A DNA stretch of 64,000 nucleotides from JABMQB01 sp963677475 (GCA_963677475.2 CAXXQD010000017.1:1-64000), one strand, 5' to 3'; counted from the first letter of the stretch, positions 45,326-55,333 are shown. Made by a program: numbers and translations. Notes: generated by a model not told the origin, from the sequence alone.

Positions 45326-45449
45326 TTTTGGATGGAAACGAATATTTATTTTCTAATGAAATCCGAAACGGAAATGACTGGTGAACGAAGTGAACTAAGC
45401 TTTTGGCTTTGAGCATCCCTCCCACTTAAGGTTCAATGAAATTAAATCG

Positions 45450-45463
45450 TGTCATCCCGACAA
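45450..45463 (+). repeat. tRNA 3'-end repeat, copy 2
   Basis: Identical to the 14 bases at 45275-45288. A GGTTCAA like a T-loop start lies just upstream (45430-45436), but the rest of a tRNA is missing. A T-tailed hairpin follows, as after copy 1. Confidence 0.8.
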
Positions 45464-45466
45464 TTG

Positions 45467-45503
45467 AAGAGACGATTTAGGTTTTTCCATTTCGTCTTTT
45501 TTT
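45467..45503 (+). terminator. Terminator-like hairpin after the second tRNA-end copy
   Basis: A 9-bp stem (AAGAGACGA / TCGTCTTTT, one G-U), a 16-nt loop and a T run. Confidence 0.6.
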
Positions 45504-45653
45504 ATAAAAAAGATTCATTTCTGAAAGAAAAAATTCCATATTGTATTTAACAAAGCCCACATAAATAGCTAAAACAGATGACAAGTTTTAGATATGCATG
45601 TTTTTAATCCGGCTGAAAAATTTTATATTGTAGTGTACAATACAGTATTTCAG

Positions 45654-47486
45654 ATGGATCAAAAATCAAAATCACGCATATTTAATGAAGATGGAAAGAA
45701 AAGAATAATTATTATCGGCAATACCTTGCTTTTATTCATACCTGTGTTCCTGATAATTTTAACCATTACAATATTAATATTAGACCGACAAGAAAAAATG
45801 GAAAAACAGGTATATTCTGATGCAGAATATAGTATTGTTGATGTCAAACTAAAATCTATTGAAACTGAACTAAACCACGTCCTTCATGATCTGTTCACAT
45901 TAAAATCGAATAGTTTATTTAACCAATATATCAATGATAACGATCCAAATTTGGCGAATGAACTCAGTGAGGACTTTCTGAATATAGCAATGCATCAAAG
46001 ATCTTACGACCAGTGCAGGTTTATCAATGAAAAAGGCATAGAAGTAATACGTATAAATTTCAATAACGGCAACCCATATATTGTACCAGATTCCAGTCTT
46101 CAAAATAAGAGAAATCGGTACTATTTTCAGGAAACCATAAAATTATCCGAAAACGAAGTATATATCTCCCCCCTCGATCTAAATATTGAAAATGGTGAAG
46201 TTGAGAAACCGTTTAAGCCAATGATACGAATAGGCACGCCAATTTTTAATAAAAGCAATAAAAATAAAGGAATTTTACTTTTTAATTTTCTAGCAGAAGA
46301 CTTTTTGCTGCAAATGGAAGCATATAAAAACACCATGTTACAAAATCAGATAATGGTCTTAAATTCTGATGGCTATTGGCTAAAAAGTCCAGTTAAGGAA
46401 CATGAATGGGGATTTATGTTTGAAAATAAAAAAGACATTTATTTTTCAAATTATTATTCCGATGCATGGGATAATATTACTAACAACGAAACGATACAAT
46501 TTGAAACTAAATGCGGGCTATTTACATCAAAAACAATTTACCCGGCACAGGTTGGACTAAAATACATTCACGATCTGTATACTACAGAATTTAAGGAAGG
46601 CCAACTTTTACAATCAAAGAAATATTACTGGAAAATTGTGTCATTTGTGCCAAACGAAGTACTTTATGAAGAACAAAATCATCGACGTAAGTTAATATCT
46701 ATCATCCTTGGTCTATTTAGCATAAGTTTATTATTTATGTCGGGGAGCCTTGCAAAAAACAGGTTCTTAAAAAACGAAGCTTTAAAATCATTAAAACTAA
46801 GCAACGATACCAAAGACAAGTTCTTTTCGATCATTGCTCATGACTTAAAAGGGCCATTTAATTCTTTAATTGGGTTCAGTGATTTGCTGTTAGAAGAAAT
46901 AAAAAGTAATAACAAAGCAAACATTAAAAAATTCAGCACGATACTGCATACAACTATTAATAACACTTACGATTTTATAATTAATCTGCTGGACTGGTCA
47001 AGGTCGCAAACAAATGCTATAGTCTATCGTCCCGAGATATTTAATATCAATGACCTTATCCTTGAAAACTTCAGGCTATTAAAACCCCAGGCTGATAAAA
47101 AGAATATTGTTTTAATAAACCTTACTTCTGAAGACTTTAACATACAGGCTGATAAAAATATTTTGAGCACCATTTTTAGAAACCTCATCTCAAATGCCAT
47201 CAAATATAGCAACCCGGGCGGTGAAGTCAAGGTGGAAGCTAATTGGAGCAATAGTTTTGTTAAGTGCCTTGTAAAAGATAATGGAATTGGTATGAGCAAT
47301 GAGAGGCTAAGCGAGCTTTTCAAACTTGAATCGACAAAAAGTACCCCTGGCACAAACAATGAAAAAGGAACCGGCCTAGGACTTATCCTATGCAAAGAGC
47401 TGATTGAAAACAACAAGGGAACTTTTAAGGTAGATAGCGAAGTTGGTAAAGGCTCAAGTTTTTGGTTCACCTTGCCAATCGGCTAA
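45654..47486 (+). CDS. Membrane sensor histidine kinase with Cache-like periplasmic domain
   Basis: 610 aa from ATG 45654; a longer start at 45594 is possible. One membrane segment lies at about residues 22-44, then a periplasmic region of about 300 residues with the alpha/beta pattern of dCache sensors (RFINEKGIEVIRINF ... GTPIFNKSNKNKGILLFNF), and a second segment near 345-365. The kinase core has the H-box FFSIIAHDLKGPFNSLIGF (His about 394), N-box NLISNAIKYSNPGG (about 512), G1 DNGIGMSNE and G2 GTGLGL. No receiver domain is attached and no separate response regulator is adjacent. The HTCS gene for pectin use follows after 152 nt. The ligand is unknown. Confidence 0.88.
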   Translation: MDQKSKSRIFNEDGKKRIIIIGNTLLLFIPVFLIILTITILILDRQEKMEKQVYSDAEYSIVDVKLKSIETELNHVLHDLFTLKSNSLFNQYINDNDPNLANELSEDFLNIAMHQRSYDQCRFINEKGIEVIRINFNNGNPYIVPDSSLQNKRNRYYFQETIKLSENEVYISPLDLNIENGEVEKPFKPMIRIGTPIFNKSNKNKGILLFNFLAEDFLLQMEAYKNTMLQNQIMVLNSDGYWLKSPVKEHEWGFMFENKKDIYFSNYYSDAWDNITNNETIQFETKCGLFTSKTIYPAQVGLKYIHDLYTTEFKEGQLLQSKKYYWKIVSFVPNEVLYEEQNHRRKLISIILGLFSISLLFMSGSLAKNRFLKNEALKSLKLSNDTKDKFFSIIAHDLKGPFNSLIGFSDLLLEEIKSNNKANIKKFSTILHTTINNTYDFIINLLDWSRSQTNAIVYRPEIFNINDLILENFRLLKPQADKKNIVLINLTSEDFNIQADKNILSTIFRNLISNAIKYSNPGGEVKVEANWSNSFVKCLVKDNGIGMSNERLSELFKLESTKSTPGTNNEKGTGLGLILCKELIENNKGTFKVDSEVGKGSSFWFTLPIG

Positions 47487-47520
47487 TCCATTTTTAAGTA
47501 TTACAATCGCACAACTAGCC

Positions 47521-47549
47521 ATTCCCTTTTAATTGGGGATTATTTTTTA
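47521..47549 (+). terminator. Weak rho-independent terminator after the histidine kinase gene
   Basis: A 6-bp stem ATTCCC/GGGGAT (one G-U) with an 8-nt loop, followed by a T-rich run. It suggests that the HTCS gene is a separate unit, which also has its own promoter. Confidence 0.5.
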
Positions 47550-47572
47550 TTATTCTTTTATTGATGAGGGTT

Positions 47573-47602
47573 TTTGTACCATTTCAATAATACATAAATT
47601 TG
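47573..47602 (+). promoter_or_regulatory. Promoter of the HTCS gene (TTTG-N18-TAAATTTG)
   Basis: TTTG (47573-47576), 18 nt, then TAAATTTG (47595-47602), both full matches. The predicted start is near 47609, giving a leader of about 30 nt to GTG 47639. Confidence 0.75.
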
Positions 47603-47638
47603 TATCTTAACCGAATTAATTAAACAAGAAGCCCGATT

Positions 47639-50600
47639 GTGAGAAAATCGATACATATATATAGTATAGTTTTAATTACCCTTGTACTTATTCTGTCTTA
47701 TTGCCCAAATCAATCTAACGCGGTTAATTCGGACCTGAATTTTGAGGTATTTCTCCAGGAGGATGGATTGCCAAACAACCAGGTTCAAAGTATTTATCAG
47801 GATTCGAAAGGATGGATGTGGATTGGCACCAGCCACGGGCTAAGCCGTTTTGATGGATACTCGTTTCGTAACTTCTTCCCAAGCCCAAAAGACACATTTA
47901 GTATTGAAGGAACTTTAATCCGGGTAATTAAAGAAGATAGCAAAGGGAATTTATTTGTTGGCACCGAGAGCGGCGGACTAAACTTTTATGACCGCAATAC
48001 AGAACGATTTACCCAACCCTATAAAAACCATCCTGAATTTAAATACAGGGATGTTTCGGTGAACGCTATTGAAGAAGATGCCAATGGTAACTTATGGATT
48101 GGTACCGATTTTAATCTTATGCGAATAGATTCATCTATGAAACTTGTGTCCATAACTCCTGATATGATGGAATCCGAGCAACCATTCATCGGCAATTTTA
48201 TTCGTAAATTAAAATTTGATAAAAAGGGCATATTATGGATTGGAACAAACAATGGACTTTTTAAATACAATCCGGAAACCAACGAAATGCACCCTTTCGA
48301 TCTTCGGTTTGGAAAAGATTATAACAACGAAATCTGGGAGATATTCATCGATGATGATGGCTCTATATGGATTGGCACCTATTCGTCTGGCGCATTTATA
48401 ATAGATCCGGCAACAAATAAAGTTAAGTCAATTGAACTAAGTCCCGATGTGTCACGGTCTGAAACGGTCCGAACAATTTCGAAAGGTTGTATGGATGATT
48501 ATTGGATCGGAACCCGCGGAGGTTTGTATGTTTATTCGAAACCGGAGGGGATAATCGCTTATTATATTAACAAAACCCGCGAACCAAACAGTTTATCCAA
48601 CAATTCCATCCTTTCCTTGCATCATGATTCCAATGGCGAAGTTTGGATAGGTACCCGTGGAGGCCTAAACCTTTTGGCTAAGAGCAAACAGGCTTTTCGG
48701 AATTTTAACGCCATGCCGGGCGATAATAATTACCTGAACAGTAGCATGGTGTATTGCTTTTGGATAGATGATAGTGAAAAGATTTGGGTTGGTACCGAAG
48801 ATGGTGGAATTAACATATACAATCCTGCTACCAAAAAATATGACTATTTAATGGTAGATGAAAATCGTCGCAATTCAATTTCCAGGAATTGTATTAAAAC
48901 CTTTTTAAAAGACAAACAGGACCGATTATGGGTAGGCACCTATCTTGGTGGAATCGACGTAATTGACCTGCAAACAAAAAACATTAGCCATTTTAAGCAT
49001 GACCCGGAGCAACCTGGAAGCCTCGCAAACAATATTGTTTGGGATATTTGTATGGACAAGGATGGTGAGATTTGGATCGGAACATCGCTTGGGGTAAACA
49101 AATACATTCCAGAAACCAACAAATTTGAACATTATATTCAACTGCTTGGAAGTGAAGATGCATATTGGATTGAACCCGATTCAAATGGCAATATATGGAT
49201 TGGGGGCAGCGATGAAATTGTTGTTTTTAACAAGAATAGAAATACAATAAACCGCTTTTATGAACACTCGCGCGGAATGTTCGAAACCTCAAAAAGTGAA
49301 ATTTGGATAACAACTTCTGATAAAGGGATTGCAAATTATTCTGCCAACAAAGGACCATTAAAATACTATACCGAAAACAATGGTTTGTCCAACAACCGGG
49401 CTTTGTGTATTCTTGAAGATAATGATGCAAACTTATGGATTAGCACTTCGAATGGACTTTCAAAATTTAATCCTAAAGATGAATCCTTTCAAAATTTCAC
49501 AAGCAAAGACGGATTAAACAACAATCAGTTTTGCTATGGTGCAGCATATAAAAATAAAAATGGCGAATTGTTATTTGGATCAATTTCAGGATTTAACATG
49601 TTTGATCCCAAAGAAGTTATTCCTGTAAACAACCAGGTGCCGATAGTCTTGACCGGACTGAAAGTATTTAACAAAACAGTTTCAATTTCTGATGATCCAA
49701 AGTCAATACTTACAAAAAGTATCTCTGAAACCGACCATTTAATCCTCGATTACGACCAGGACCTTTTTACCGTTGAATTTGCGGCACTAAATTTCGTAAA
49801 TAGCGAAAGTAACCTATACTCCTATTTGTTGGAAGGCTTCACCGATGAATGGACCGAACCTAGTAAAGCAAGAAGCGCAACTTATACCAACTTAAACCCA
49901 GGTGAATACACGCTTCGGATCAGAAAAGTCACTCCCGGAAACAAAATTATTGGAAGTGAATGTAAACTAAGAATCACCATCCGTCCGCCGTTTTGGAAAA
50001 CAAACTGGTTTTTACTGATCATCTACATGATTATCCTTTTCTTGATTTCTATCCTTGTACGCTTTTTTATAAATCGTGAAAAAATTAAAAGCCAATTGGT
50101 ATTGGAAAGGGTAAATGCCAGGAAGTTGCATGAAGTTGATATGATGAAATTAAGGTTCTTTACAAATATTTCGCATGAAATAAGGACCCCGCTTACGCTT
50201 ATTATTGCGCCACTCGAAAAAATGCTTGGCAAAAAACTTAGCGATGAAGAATTGCAGGGCAACCTTCAAATCATGCACCGAAATGCCAAAAACCTTGACC
50301 GGCTTATCAACCAACTGCTCGATTTTAGAAAACTTCAATCCGGGAACCTTAAACTAAACCTCACAGATGCTGATATTGTTTCTTTTGTTAGGAACATTGT
50401 GGTTTCTTTTAACGATTATGCGCAAGAGAAAAATATTAACCTCACTTTCAATACCCTTAAAAAAAGGCTGTTTATTTCATTTGATCCGGATAAAATCGAA
50501 AAAATCCTGAATAATTTATTATCGAATGCATTTAAATATACCGATCCAGGGGGCGAGATCAAAGTTAACCTTTCTGTTATTTTTGCATCCGATACAAATG

Positions 50601-51712
50601 ATTTTTCAAATCAGGATGTTGAAAAACAATATGTTGAATTAATAATAAAAGATACTGGTGAAGGAATTGCCACAAAGCATTTAAGCAAAATTTTTATGCG
50701 TTTTTTCCAAACCGATGAAGGAAACAGAAATCCGGGTGCAGGTATTGGACTTTCATTGGTAAAAGAATTGGTTGACCTCCATAAAGGCACAATTAACGTA
50801 GCAAGCAAACCAGGTAAAGGCTCCAAGTTTACCATACGGATACCGCTGGAAACATTCAAAAAAGCAGAAACAATTAACCAAGCCAATAAAAAAGAAACAG
50901 TAAAAGCAGAACCTGAACCAACCGAGTTGATGGATTCCAGTGAAATGCTCTCAAAAATCATGTTGATCATTGAAGATAATACCGACGTGCGTCAATTCAT
51001 TGCAAGCCATTTTAACTCTACATATAAAATCTACCAGGCTCCAAACGGCAAAGAAGGCTGGGAATTTGCATTAAAAGTAGTACCAGATATCATCATTAGT
51101 GACATAATTATGCCTAAAATGGATGGTTATGAGTTGTGCAAAAAGCTTAAAAACGATGTAAGGACTTCACATATCCCTATATTGCTACTCACCGCAATGC
51201 ACTCAAAAGAACATGAATTGAAGGGGCTTAATATTGGTGCTGATGATTATATAACAAAACCATTTGACCTTTCCGTCATTCAGGCAAAAGTAGAAAACCT
51301 GCTTTCGATCCGGGAATCATTAAGGAACAAATATTCTTCGACGGTAGTACTGGAACCAACAAACGTCGTTCTTGCATCGCCCGATGAACGTTTCCTCCGA
51401 AATGCAATCGAAGTTATTGAATCAAACATTTCCGACAGCGATTTAGACATTGAGTCCTTTGCTACACTGGTGGGGGTTAGCCGTATGCAATTATACCGGA
51501 AATTACATGCCCTGACTGACATGACTGTTAAAGAATTTATTCGCCACATTCGATTAAAAAGGGCAACCCAGCTTCTTGTTCAAAAGAAACTTAACATTTC
51601 TGAAATTGCTTACGAGGTTGGATTTAAAGACCTGTCACATTTCAGGAAATGTTTCAAGCAGGAATATGGCATGAGTGCTTCCGAATATGTGGCAAAATCT
51701 AAAAATACGTGA
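47639..51712 (+). CDS. Hybrid two-component system regulator (HTCS) with AraC output
   Basis: 1357 aa from GTG 47639. All HTCS parts are in one chain: signal peptide (to about 30); a periplasmic two-bladed sensor of repeated propeller motifs (WIGTSHGLSRFDG, WIGTNNGLFKYN and many more, about 40-690) and a Y_Y_Y domain (about 710-785); a membrane segment (about 795-812); HisKA with FFTNISHEIRTPLT (His about 846); HATPase with NLLSNAFKYTDPGG (about 960); a receiver domain with phospho-acceptor Asp in IIISDIIMPKMDGYE (about 1155); and an AraC-type HTH (about 1255-1350, ISEIAYEVGFKDLSHFRKCFK). HTCS proteins bind an oligosaccharide in the periplasm and switch on the adjacent locus. Here the neighbours point to oligogalacturonides. 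Confidence 0.95.
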   Translation: MRKSIHIYSIVLITLVLILSYCPNQSNAVNSDLNFEVFLQEDGLPNNQVQSIYQDSKGWMWIGTSHGLSRFDGYSFRNFFPSPKDTFSIEGTLIRVIKEDSKGNLFVGTESGGLNFYDRNTERFTQPYKNHPEFKYRDVSVNAIEEDANGNLWIGTDFNLMRIDSSMKLVSITPDMMESEQPFIGNFIRKLKFDKKGILWIGTNNGLFKYNPETNEMHPFDLRFGKDYNNEIWEIFIDDDGSIWIGTYSSGAFIIDPATNKVKSIELSPDVSRSETVRTISKGCMDDYWIGTRGGLYVYSKPEGIIAYYINKTREPNSLSNNSILSLHHDSNGEVWIGTRGGLNLLAKSKQAFRNFNAMPGDNNYLNSSMVYCFWIDDSEKIWVGTEDGGINIYNPATKKYDYLMVDENRRNSISRNCIKTFLKDKQDRLWVGTYLGGIDVIDLQTKNISHFKHDPEQPGSLANNIVWDICMDKDGEIWIGTSLGVNKYIPETNKFEHYIQLLGSEDAYWIEPDSNGNIWIGGSDEIVVFNKNRNTINRFYEHSRGMFETSKSEIWITTSDKGIANYSANKGPLKYYTENNGLSNNRALCILEDNDANLWISTSNGLSKFNPKDESFQNFTSKDGLNNNQFCYGAAYKNKNGELLFGSISGFNMFDPKEVIPVNNQVPIVLTGLKVFNKTVSISDDPKSILTKSISETDHLILDYDQDLFTVEFAALNFVNSESNLYSYLLEGFTDEWTEPSKARSATYTNLNPGEYTLRIRKVTPGNKIIGSECKLRITIRPPFWKTNWFLLIIYMIILFLISILVRFFINREKIKSQLVLERVNARKLHEVDMMKLRFFTNISHEIRTPLTLIIAPLEKMLGKKLSDEELQGNLQIMHRNAKNLDRLINQLLDFRKLQSGNLKLNLTDADIVSFVRNIVVSFNDYAQEKNINLTFNTLKKRLFISFDPDKIEKILNNLLSNAFKYTDPGGEIKVNLSVIFASDTNDFSNQDVEKQYVELIIKDTGEGIATKHLSKIFMRFFQTDEGNRNPGAGIGLSLVKELVDLHKGTINVASKPGKGSKFTIRIPLETFKKAETINQANKKETVKAEPEPTELMDSSEMLSKIMLIIEDNTDVRQFIASHFNSTYKIYQAPNGKEGWEFALKVVPDIIISDIIMPKMDGYELCKKLKNDVRTSHIPILLLTAMHSKEHELKGLNIGADDYITKPFDLSVIQAKVENLLSIRESLRNKYSSTVVLEPTNVVLASPDERFLRNAIEVIESNISDSDLDIESFATLVGVSRMQLYRKLHALTDMTVKEFIRHIRLKRATQLLVQKKLNISEIAYEVGFKDLSHFRKCFKQEYGMSASEYVAKSKNT

Positions 51713-51757
51713 AAGCACTAATAGCCGAAGACTAAAATATTCACCTAAACCAACATT

Positions 51758-53119
51758 ATGAAATACAGACTGTTCTATCTGATTATTATCCTGCTATGTA
51801 CTGGTAATATATTTTCTCAACCTCTTGCTTTTCCTGGTGCCGAAGGGTTTGGCAAGAACACCAGCGGAGGACGGGGTGGCTCCGTGATTTATGTAACAAA
51901 CCTGAACCCTGGGGGGCCGGGCAGCTTTCGTGAAGCATGTTTGCAACAAAGTGCAAGAACCATTCTTTTTCGTGTTTCGGGAACTATTTTTCTTAAAAAG
52001 ACACTGAATATTACACAGGGTAACCTTACTATTGCCGGGCAATCTGCCCCTGGCGAGGGGATTTGTATTGCCGGGGCCGATGTGAATATCAAAGCAGATA
52101 ATGTTATTATCCGGTTTATGCGGTTTCGAATGGGCGATATTAATAAAATTGAAGGTGACGCACTGGGTAGCCTGCGAAATAAAAATATAATCATCGACCA
52201 CTGCTCAATGAGCTGGTCAACCGATGAATGTGCCTCCTTTTATGGGAATGAAAATTTCACGCTGCAATGGTGCATCATTTCTGAAAGCCTGGCAAATACC
52301 ATACACCAAAAAGGACCGCATGGTTTTGGTGGGATTTGGGGCGGAATTAAGGCGACTTTCCACCACAACCTGCTAGCCCACCATTGCAGCCGAACCCCAC
52401 GCTTTGGCAACCTGGTTGAAAGTGAGAACATGGATTTTAGGAATAATGTGGTTTACAATTGGGGGTATAACAATGTATATGGAGGTGAAGGCGGCGAACA
52501 AAATTATGTAGGAAATTATTATAAACCTGGTCCGGCCACGCAAGAAAACGTAAAAAACAGGTTGTTGCAAATAACAAAAAACACGACCCAGGGATATGGT
52601 TCTTTTTATGTAGATGGCAATGTTTTGGAAGGAAACCCTGACGTCAGTAAAAACAATTGGAATGGTATAGTAATTAGCAAAGGTGAAACAGATAAAATGG
52701 ATAGTTCAGATCATGAATTACTTTTGAGATCTAAAGCAACAGAACCATTTGAATATGAACCAATCAATGAGCAGATTGCTCAGGAAGCGTACAACTTGGT
52801 ATTGAAACAAGCCGGGACAAACCTTCACCGCGATACGGTTGACCGACGTATTGTGAATGAGGTAATATTTGGCAAAGGTACGTATGGCGAGTGGTTCGAT
52901 GGTGGAGGCAATGGCATAATTGATTCGCAAGAGCAGGTTGGTTCATGGCCCGAGCTTAAATCAGCAGAGCCTCCAATCGACTCTGATTCTGATGGAATTC
53001 CAGATATTTGGGAAAAACAAAACGGACTCGATCCTAAAAATCCAGATAGCAATAATTTCAATTTAGATGCAAATTATACCAACTTAGAAGTATATTTGAA
53101 TTCTATAGTAAAAATGTAG
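51758..53119 (+). CDS. PL1 family pectate lyase, secreted
   Basis: 453 aa. Signal peptide to about residue 20, then AFPGAEGFGKNTSGGRGGSVIYVTNLN, the usual opening of PL1 (pectate lyase C-like) proteins of Bacteroidota. The parallel beta-helix runs to about residue 290 with IIIDHCSMSWSTDECAS (Ca-binding Asp/Glu region) and HHNLLAHHCSRTPRFGN, where the Arg is the likely catalytic base region. The C-terminus has a Ca-binding-like DSDSDGIPDIWEKQNGLDP segment. It cuts homogalacturonan by beta-elimination. The gene follows the HTCS by 45 nt and opens the enzyme set. Confidence 0.9.
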   Translation: MKYRLFYLIIILLCTGNIFSQPLAFPGAEGFGKNTSGGRGGSVIYVTNLNPGGPGSFREACLQQSARTILFRVSGTIFLKKTLNITQGNLTIAGQSAPGEGICIAGADVNIKADNVIIRFMRFRMGDINKIEGDALGSLRNKNIIIDHCSMSWSTDECASFYGNENFTLQWCIISESLANTIHQKGPHGFGGIWGGIKATFHHNLLAHHCSRTPRFGNLVESENMDFRNNVVYNWGYNNVYGGEGGEQNYVGNYYKPGPATQENVKNRLLQITKNTTQGYGSFYVDGNVLEGNPDVSKNNWNGIVISKGETDKMDSSDHELLLRSKATEPFEYEPINEQIAQEAYNLVLKQAGTNLHRDTVDRRIVNEVIFGKGTYGEWFDGGGNGIIDSQEQVGSWPELKSAEPPIDSDSDGIPDIWEKQNGLDPKNPDSNNFNLDANYTNLEVYLNSIVKM

Positions 53120-53143
53120 ATAATTTATTAATAGCTATATCCG

Positions 53144-53839
53144 ATGAAAAGAGTATTCGTTTTCTTAATTATTGGCACTTTAATGTGTCTCCAAAGCATT
53201 GCTAAACCCGAAACAAATAATACCAATGGCTTAAAAATCATGACAATTGGCGACTCAAATGGGACATTTGAATATAGTTGGCCAAAACAACTGGCAAAAC
53301 TTATTCCCAATTCCACAATAGTAAACAGGTCTATTTCAGGAAATACAATTGGCTTTGACAACAACGGCAGGGAGGATTTGAATACCCTCAAAAATATTCT
53401 TCGCTATTTAGACGAATCTTATCAGGAAATCGGTGCAAATAATAATTTCGATTATATTTTAATAAACCTTGGCACCAACGATACAAAAGTTGTATTTAAC
53501 GAACGCCAGCACGAAGTTTATGCGAATTTTGTTACCATGATTGGAGCAATAAAAAAATACTTGACCAAGAATCAAAAACCGGGCACAAAAATTGGGTTTA
53601 TTACGCCAGCTCCTATGGATGAACAAAAGGCAAAAAAAGAAAAATACGGTGGTGGTGACGAAAGGGTCCAAAAAAATAACGAACAATTCAAACTGTTGGC
53701 TGCAAAACACAATGTACTTTTTATTAATACATACGATGCTTTAAAAGTCGACTTTTCTTCTAAAACTTCTGATGGTGTCCATCTAAAAGAATCGGCGCAA
53801 CGTCAAATGGCGGAAGAAATCGTCAAACAATTACAATAA
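53144..53839 (+). CDS. SGNH/GDSL-type esterase, secreted
   Basis: 231 aa. Signal peptide to about residue 20. SGNH blocks: block I IMTIGDSNG (Ser38), block II RSISGNTIG (Gly), block III LINLGTNDTK (Asn) and block V SDGVHLKESA (Asp210, His213). In this locus, between pectate lyase and polygalacturonase genes, a role as pectin or rhamnogalacturonan acetylesterase (CE12-like) is the best inference; activity on acetyl groups is not provable from the sequence. The 24-nt gap after the lyase gene supports cotranscription. Confidence 0.85.
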   Translation: MKRVFVFLIIGTLMCLQSIAKPETNNTNGLKIMTIGDSNGTFEYSWPKQLAKLIPNSTIVNRSISGNTIGFDNNGREDLNTLKNILRYLDESYQEIGANNNFDYILINLGTNDTKVVFNERQHEVYANFVTMIGAIKKYLTKNQKPGTKIGFITPAPMDEQKAKKEKYGGGDERVQKNNEQFKLLAAKHNVLFINTYDALKVDFSSKTSDGVHLKESAQRQMAEEIVKQLQ

Positions 53840-53879
53840 ACATTGAACAAAAAAATCTTTATCAACTAAATAAAAAAGA

Positions 53880-55277
53880 ATGAAAAAAATAGCTTTTATC
53901 GCAATTATTATCCTCTTTGCAGGAAATATTTTCGCTCAGGATGCTGCCAAGGCATGGACTACCATTTATCCTGAAATTGAAAAATCAATTCAAACGCCAA
54001 CATTTAAAAACCAGAATTATAACATCCTTGATTTTGGGGCAGTGCCCAACAATCCTAAAATTTTAAACCACGAAGCAATTAACCGGGCAATTGCAAGTTG
54101 CTCAATTAACGGTGGAGGAAGGGTTATTGTTCCCAAAGGAACATGGCACACGGCGCCTATAACGTTAAAAAGCGATGTAAACCTGTATTTAAGCGAAGGG
54201 GCTGTGCTTTTATTTACAACTAACACCAAATATTTCCAAACGGTACTAACACGCTGGGAAGGACTTGATTGCTATAACTTGCAACCACTGGTTTATGCAT
54301 ACGGAGAGAAAAATATTGCCATTACGGGCAAAGGCACAATCGATGGTGCTGCAGAAAAGGAAAACTGGTGGAAAAAATGTGGTGCCCCCCACTACGGATG
54401 GAAACAAGGTGATATTTCGCAGCGTACCGGCCGCCCCAAATTATTGCAATGGGCAAATGACAAAGTACCATTAACCGAGCGCGTTTTAACCGCTGAAGAC
54501 GGAATGAGGCCACAGTTGATCAATCTATATCTATGTAAAAATGTTTTAATTGAAGGCATCACTTTATTGCGTTCCCCATTTTGGGTGATTCATCCCTTAA
54601 TGTGTGAAAACCTGACGGTTAAAGGGGTTAATATTGAAAATGACGGTCCAAACGGCGATGGCTGCGATCCCGAATCATGCAAAAATGTATTGATCGAAAA
54701 CTGTTTTTTTAATACCGGAGATGATTGTATCGCCATAAAATCAGGAAGGAATAACGACGGTCGTTTGTGGTCGATCCCAAGTGAAAACATTATTGTACGC
54801 AATTGTGAGATGAAAAACGGACACGGCGGTGTAGTTATTGGTAGTGAAATTTCCGGGGGATATAAGAACCTCTTTGTTGAAAACTGCAATATGGACAGCC
54901 CCCTGCTCGATCGCGTGATTCGTATTAAAACAAGTACATGCCGGGGAGGTACTATCGAAGATATATTTGTTCGGAATATTAAAGTAGGTGAATGCAAACG
55001 TGCAGTGCTTAGCATCAATTTGTTGTACGAACCCAGGGAAATTGGTGAAAGGGGTTTCCTGCCAACTGTTAGAAATATTTATATGGAGAACGTGACTTCA
55101 CAAAAAAGCCGTTATGGAGTTTATATAAACGCATTGAAAGAACAAGTGAATGTTTCAAACATCAATGTGAGCAATTGTAAATTTGATGGTGTTGCTGAAG
55201 GTAATTTTATTGAAGGACAGGTAAAAGACATCCATTTTAACAAACTGATGATTAATGGCGTTAGCCACGATCAATAG
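53880..55277 (+). CDS. GH28 polygalacturonase, secreted
   Basis: 465 aa. Signal peptide MKKIAFIAIIILFAGNIFAQ, then the GH28 beta-helix opening YNILDFGAVPNNPKILNHEAINRAIASC and GGGRVIVPKGTWHTAPITLKS. The catalytic set is complete: NGDGCDPESCKN (Asp about 258), NTGDDCIAIKSGRN (the Asp pair about 279-280), GHGGVVIGSE (His about 314) and RVIRIKTSTCRGG (the substrate-binding RIK). The form resembles exo-polygalacturonases of pectin loci. It hydrolyses alpha-1,4-galacturonosyl bonds in the periplasm or at the surface. The 40-nt gap to the SGNH gene fits one operon. Confidence 0.93.
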   Translation: MKKIAFIAIIILFAGNIFAQDAAKAWTTIYPEIEKSIQTPTFKNQNYNILDFGAVPNNPKILNHEAINRAIASCSINGGGRVIVPKGTWHTAPITLKSDVNLYLSEGAVLLFTTNTKYFQTVLTRWEGLDCYNLQPLVYAYGEKNIAITGKGTIDGAAEKENWWKKCGAPHYGWKQGDISQRTGRPKLLQWANDKVPLTERVLTAEDGMRPQLINLYLCKNVLIEGITLLRSPFWVIHPLMCENLTVKGVNIENDGPNGDGCDPESCKNVLIENCFFNTGDDCIAIKSGRNNDGRLWSIPSENIIVRNCEMKNGHGGVVIGSEISGGYKNLFVENCNMDSPLLDRVIRIKTSTCRGGTIEDIFVRNIKVGECKRAVLSINLLYEPREIGERGFLPTVRNIYMENVTSQKSRYGVYINALKEQVNVSNINVSNCKFDGVAEGNFIEGQVKDIHFNKLMINGVSHDQ

Positions 55278-55333
55278 AATATATTATTCCTTCAAAACAT
55301 TATAAACTGCAACCATTATTAGATTAGATGGAC

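Larger units (their letters stand above)
45326..45653. other. Gap holding a partial tRNA 3'-end copy; otherwise no gene seen
   Basis: Apart from the repeat copy (45450-45463) and its hairpin (45467-45503), I see no gene. The open frame around 45218-45412 runs over the tRNA and is not coding. In-frame codons 45594-45653 upstream of the histidine kinase could be an N-terminal extension. Confidence 0.5.

Noticed and set aside
45218..45412. Open frame over the tRNA-Pro gene
   Set aside because: It begins inside the tRNA and runs through the terminator; the tRNA explains the sequence.
47024..47470. Long minus-strand frame inside the histidine kinase gene
   Set aside because: It lies opposite a clear kinase domain; its Ser/Leu-rich composition is the usual shadow of such genes.
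54590..55018. Minus-strand frame of 142 codons inside the GH28 gene
   Set aside because: Shadow of a well-supported gene; no domain or start context.
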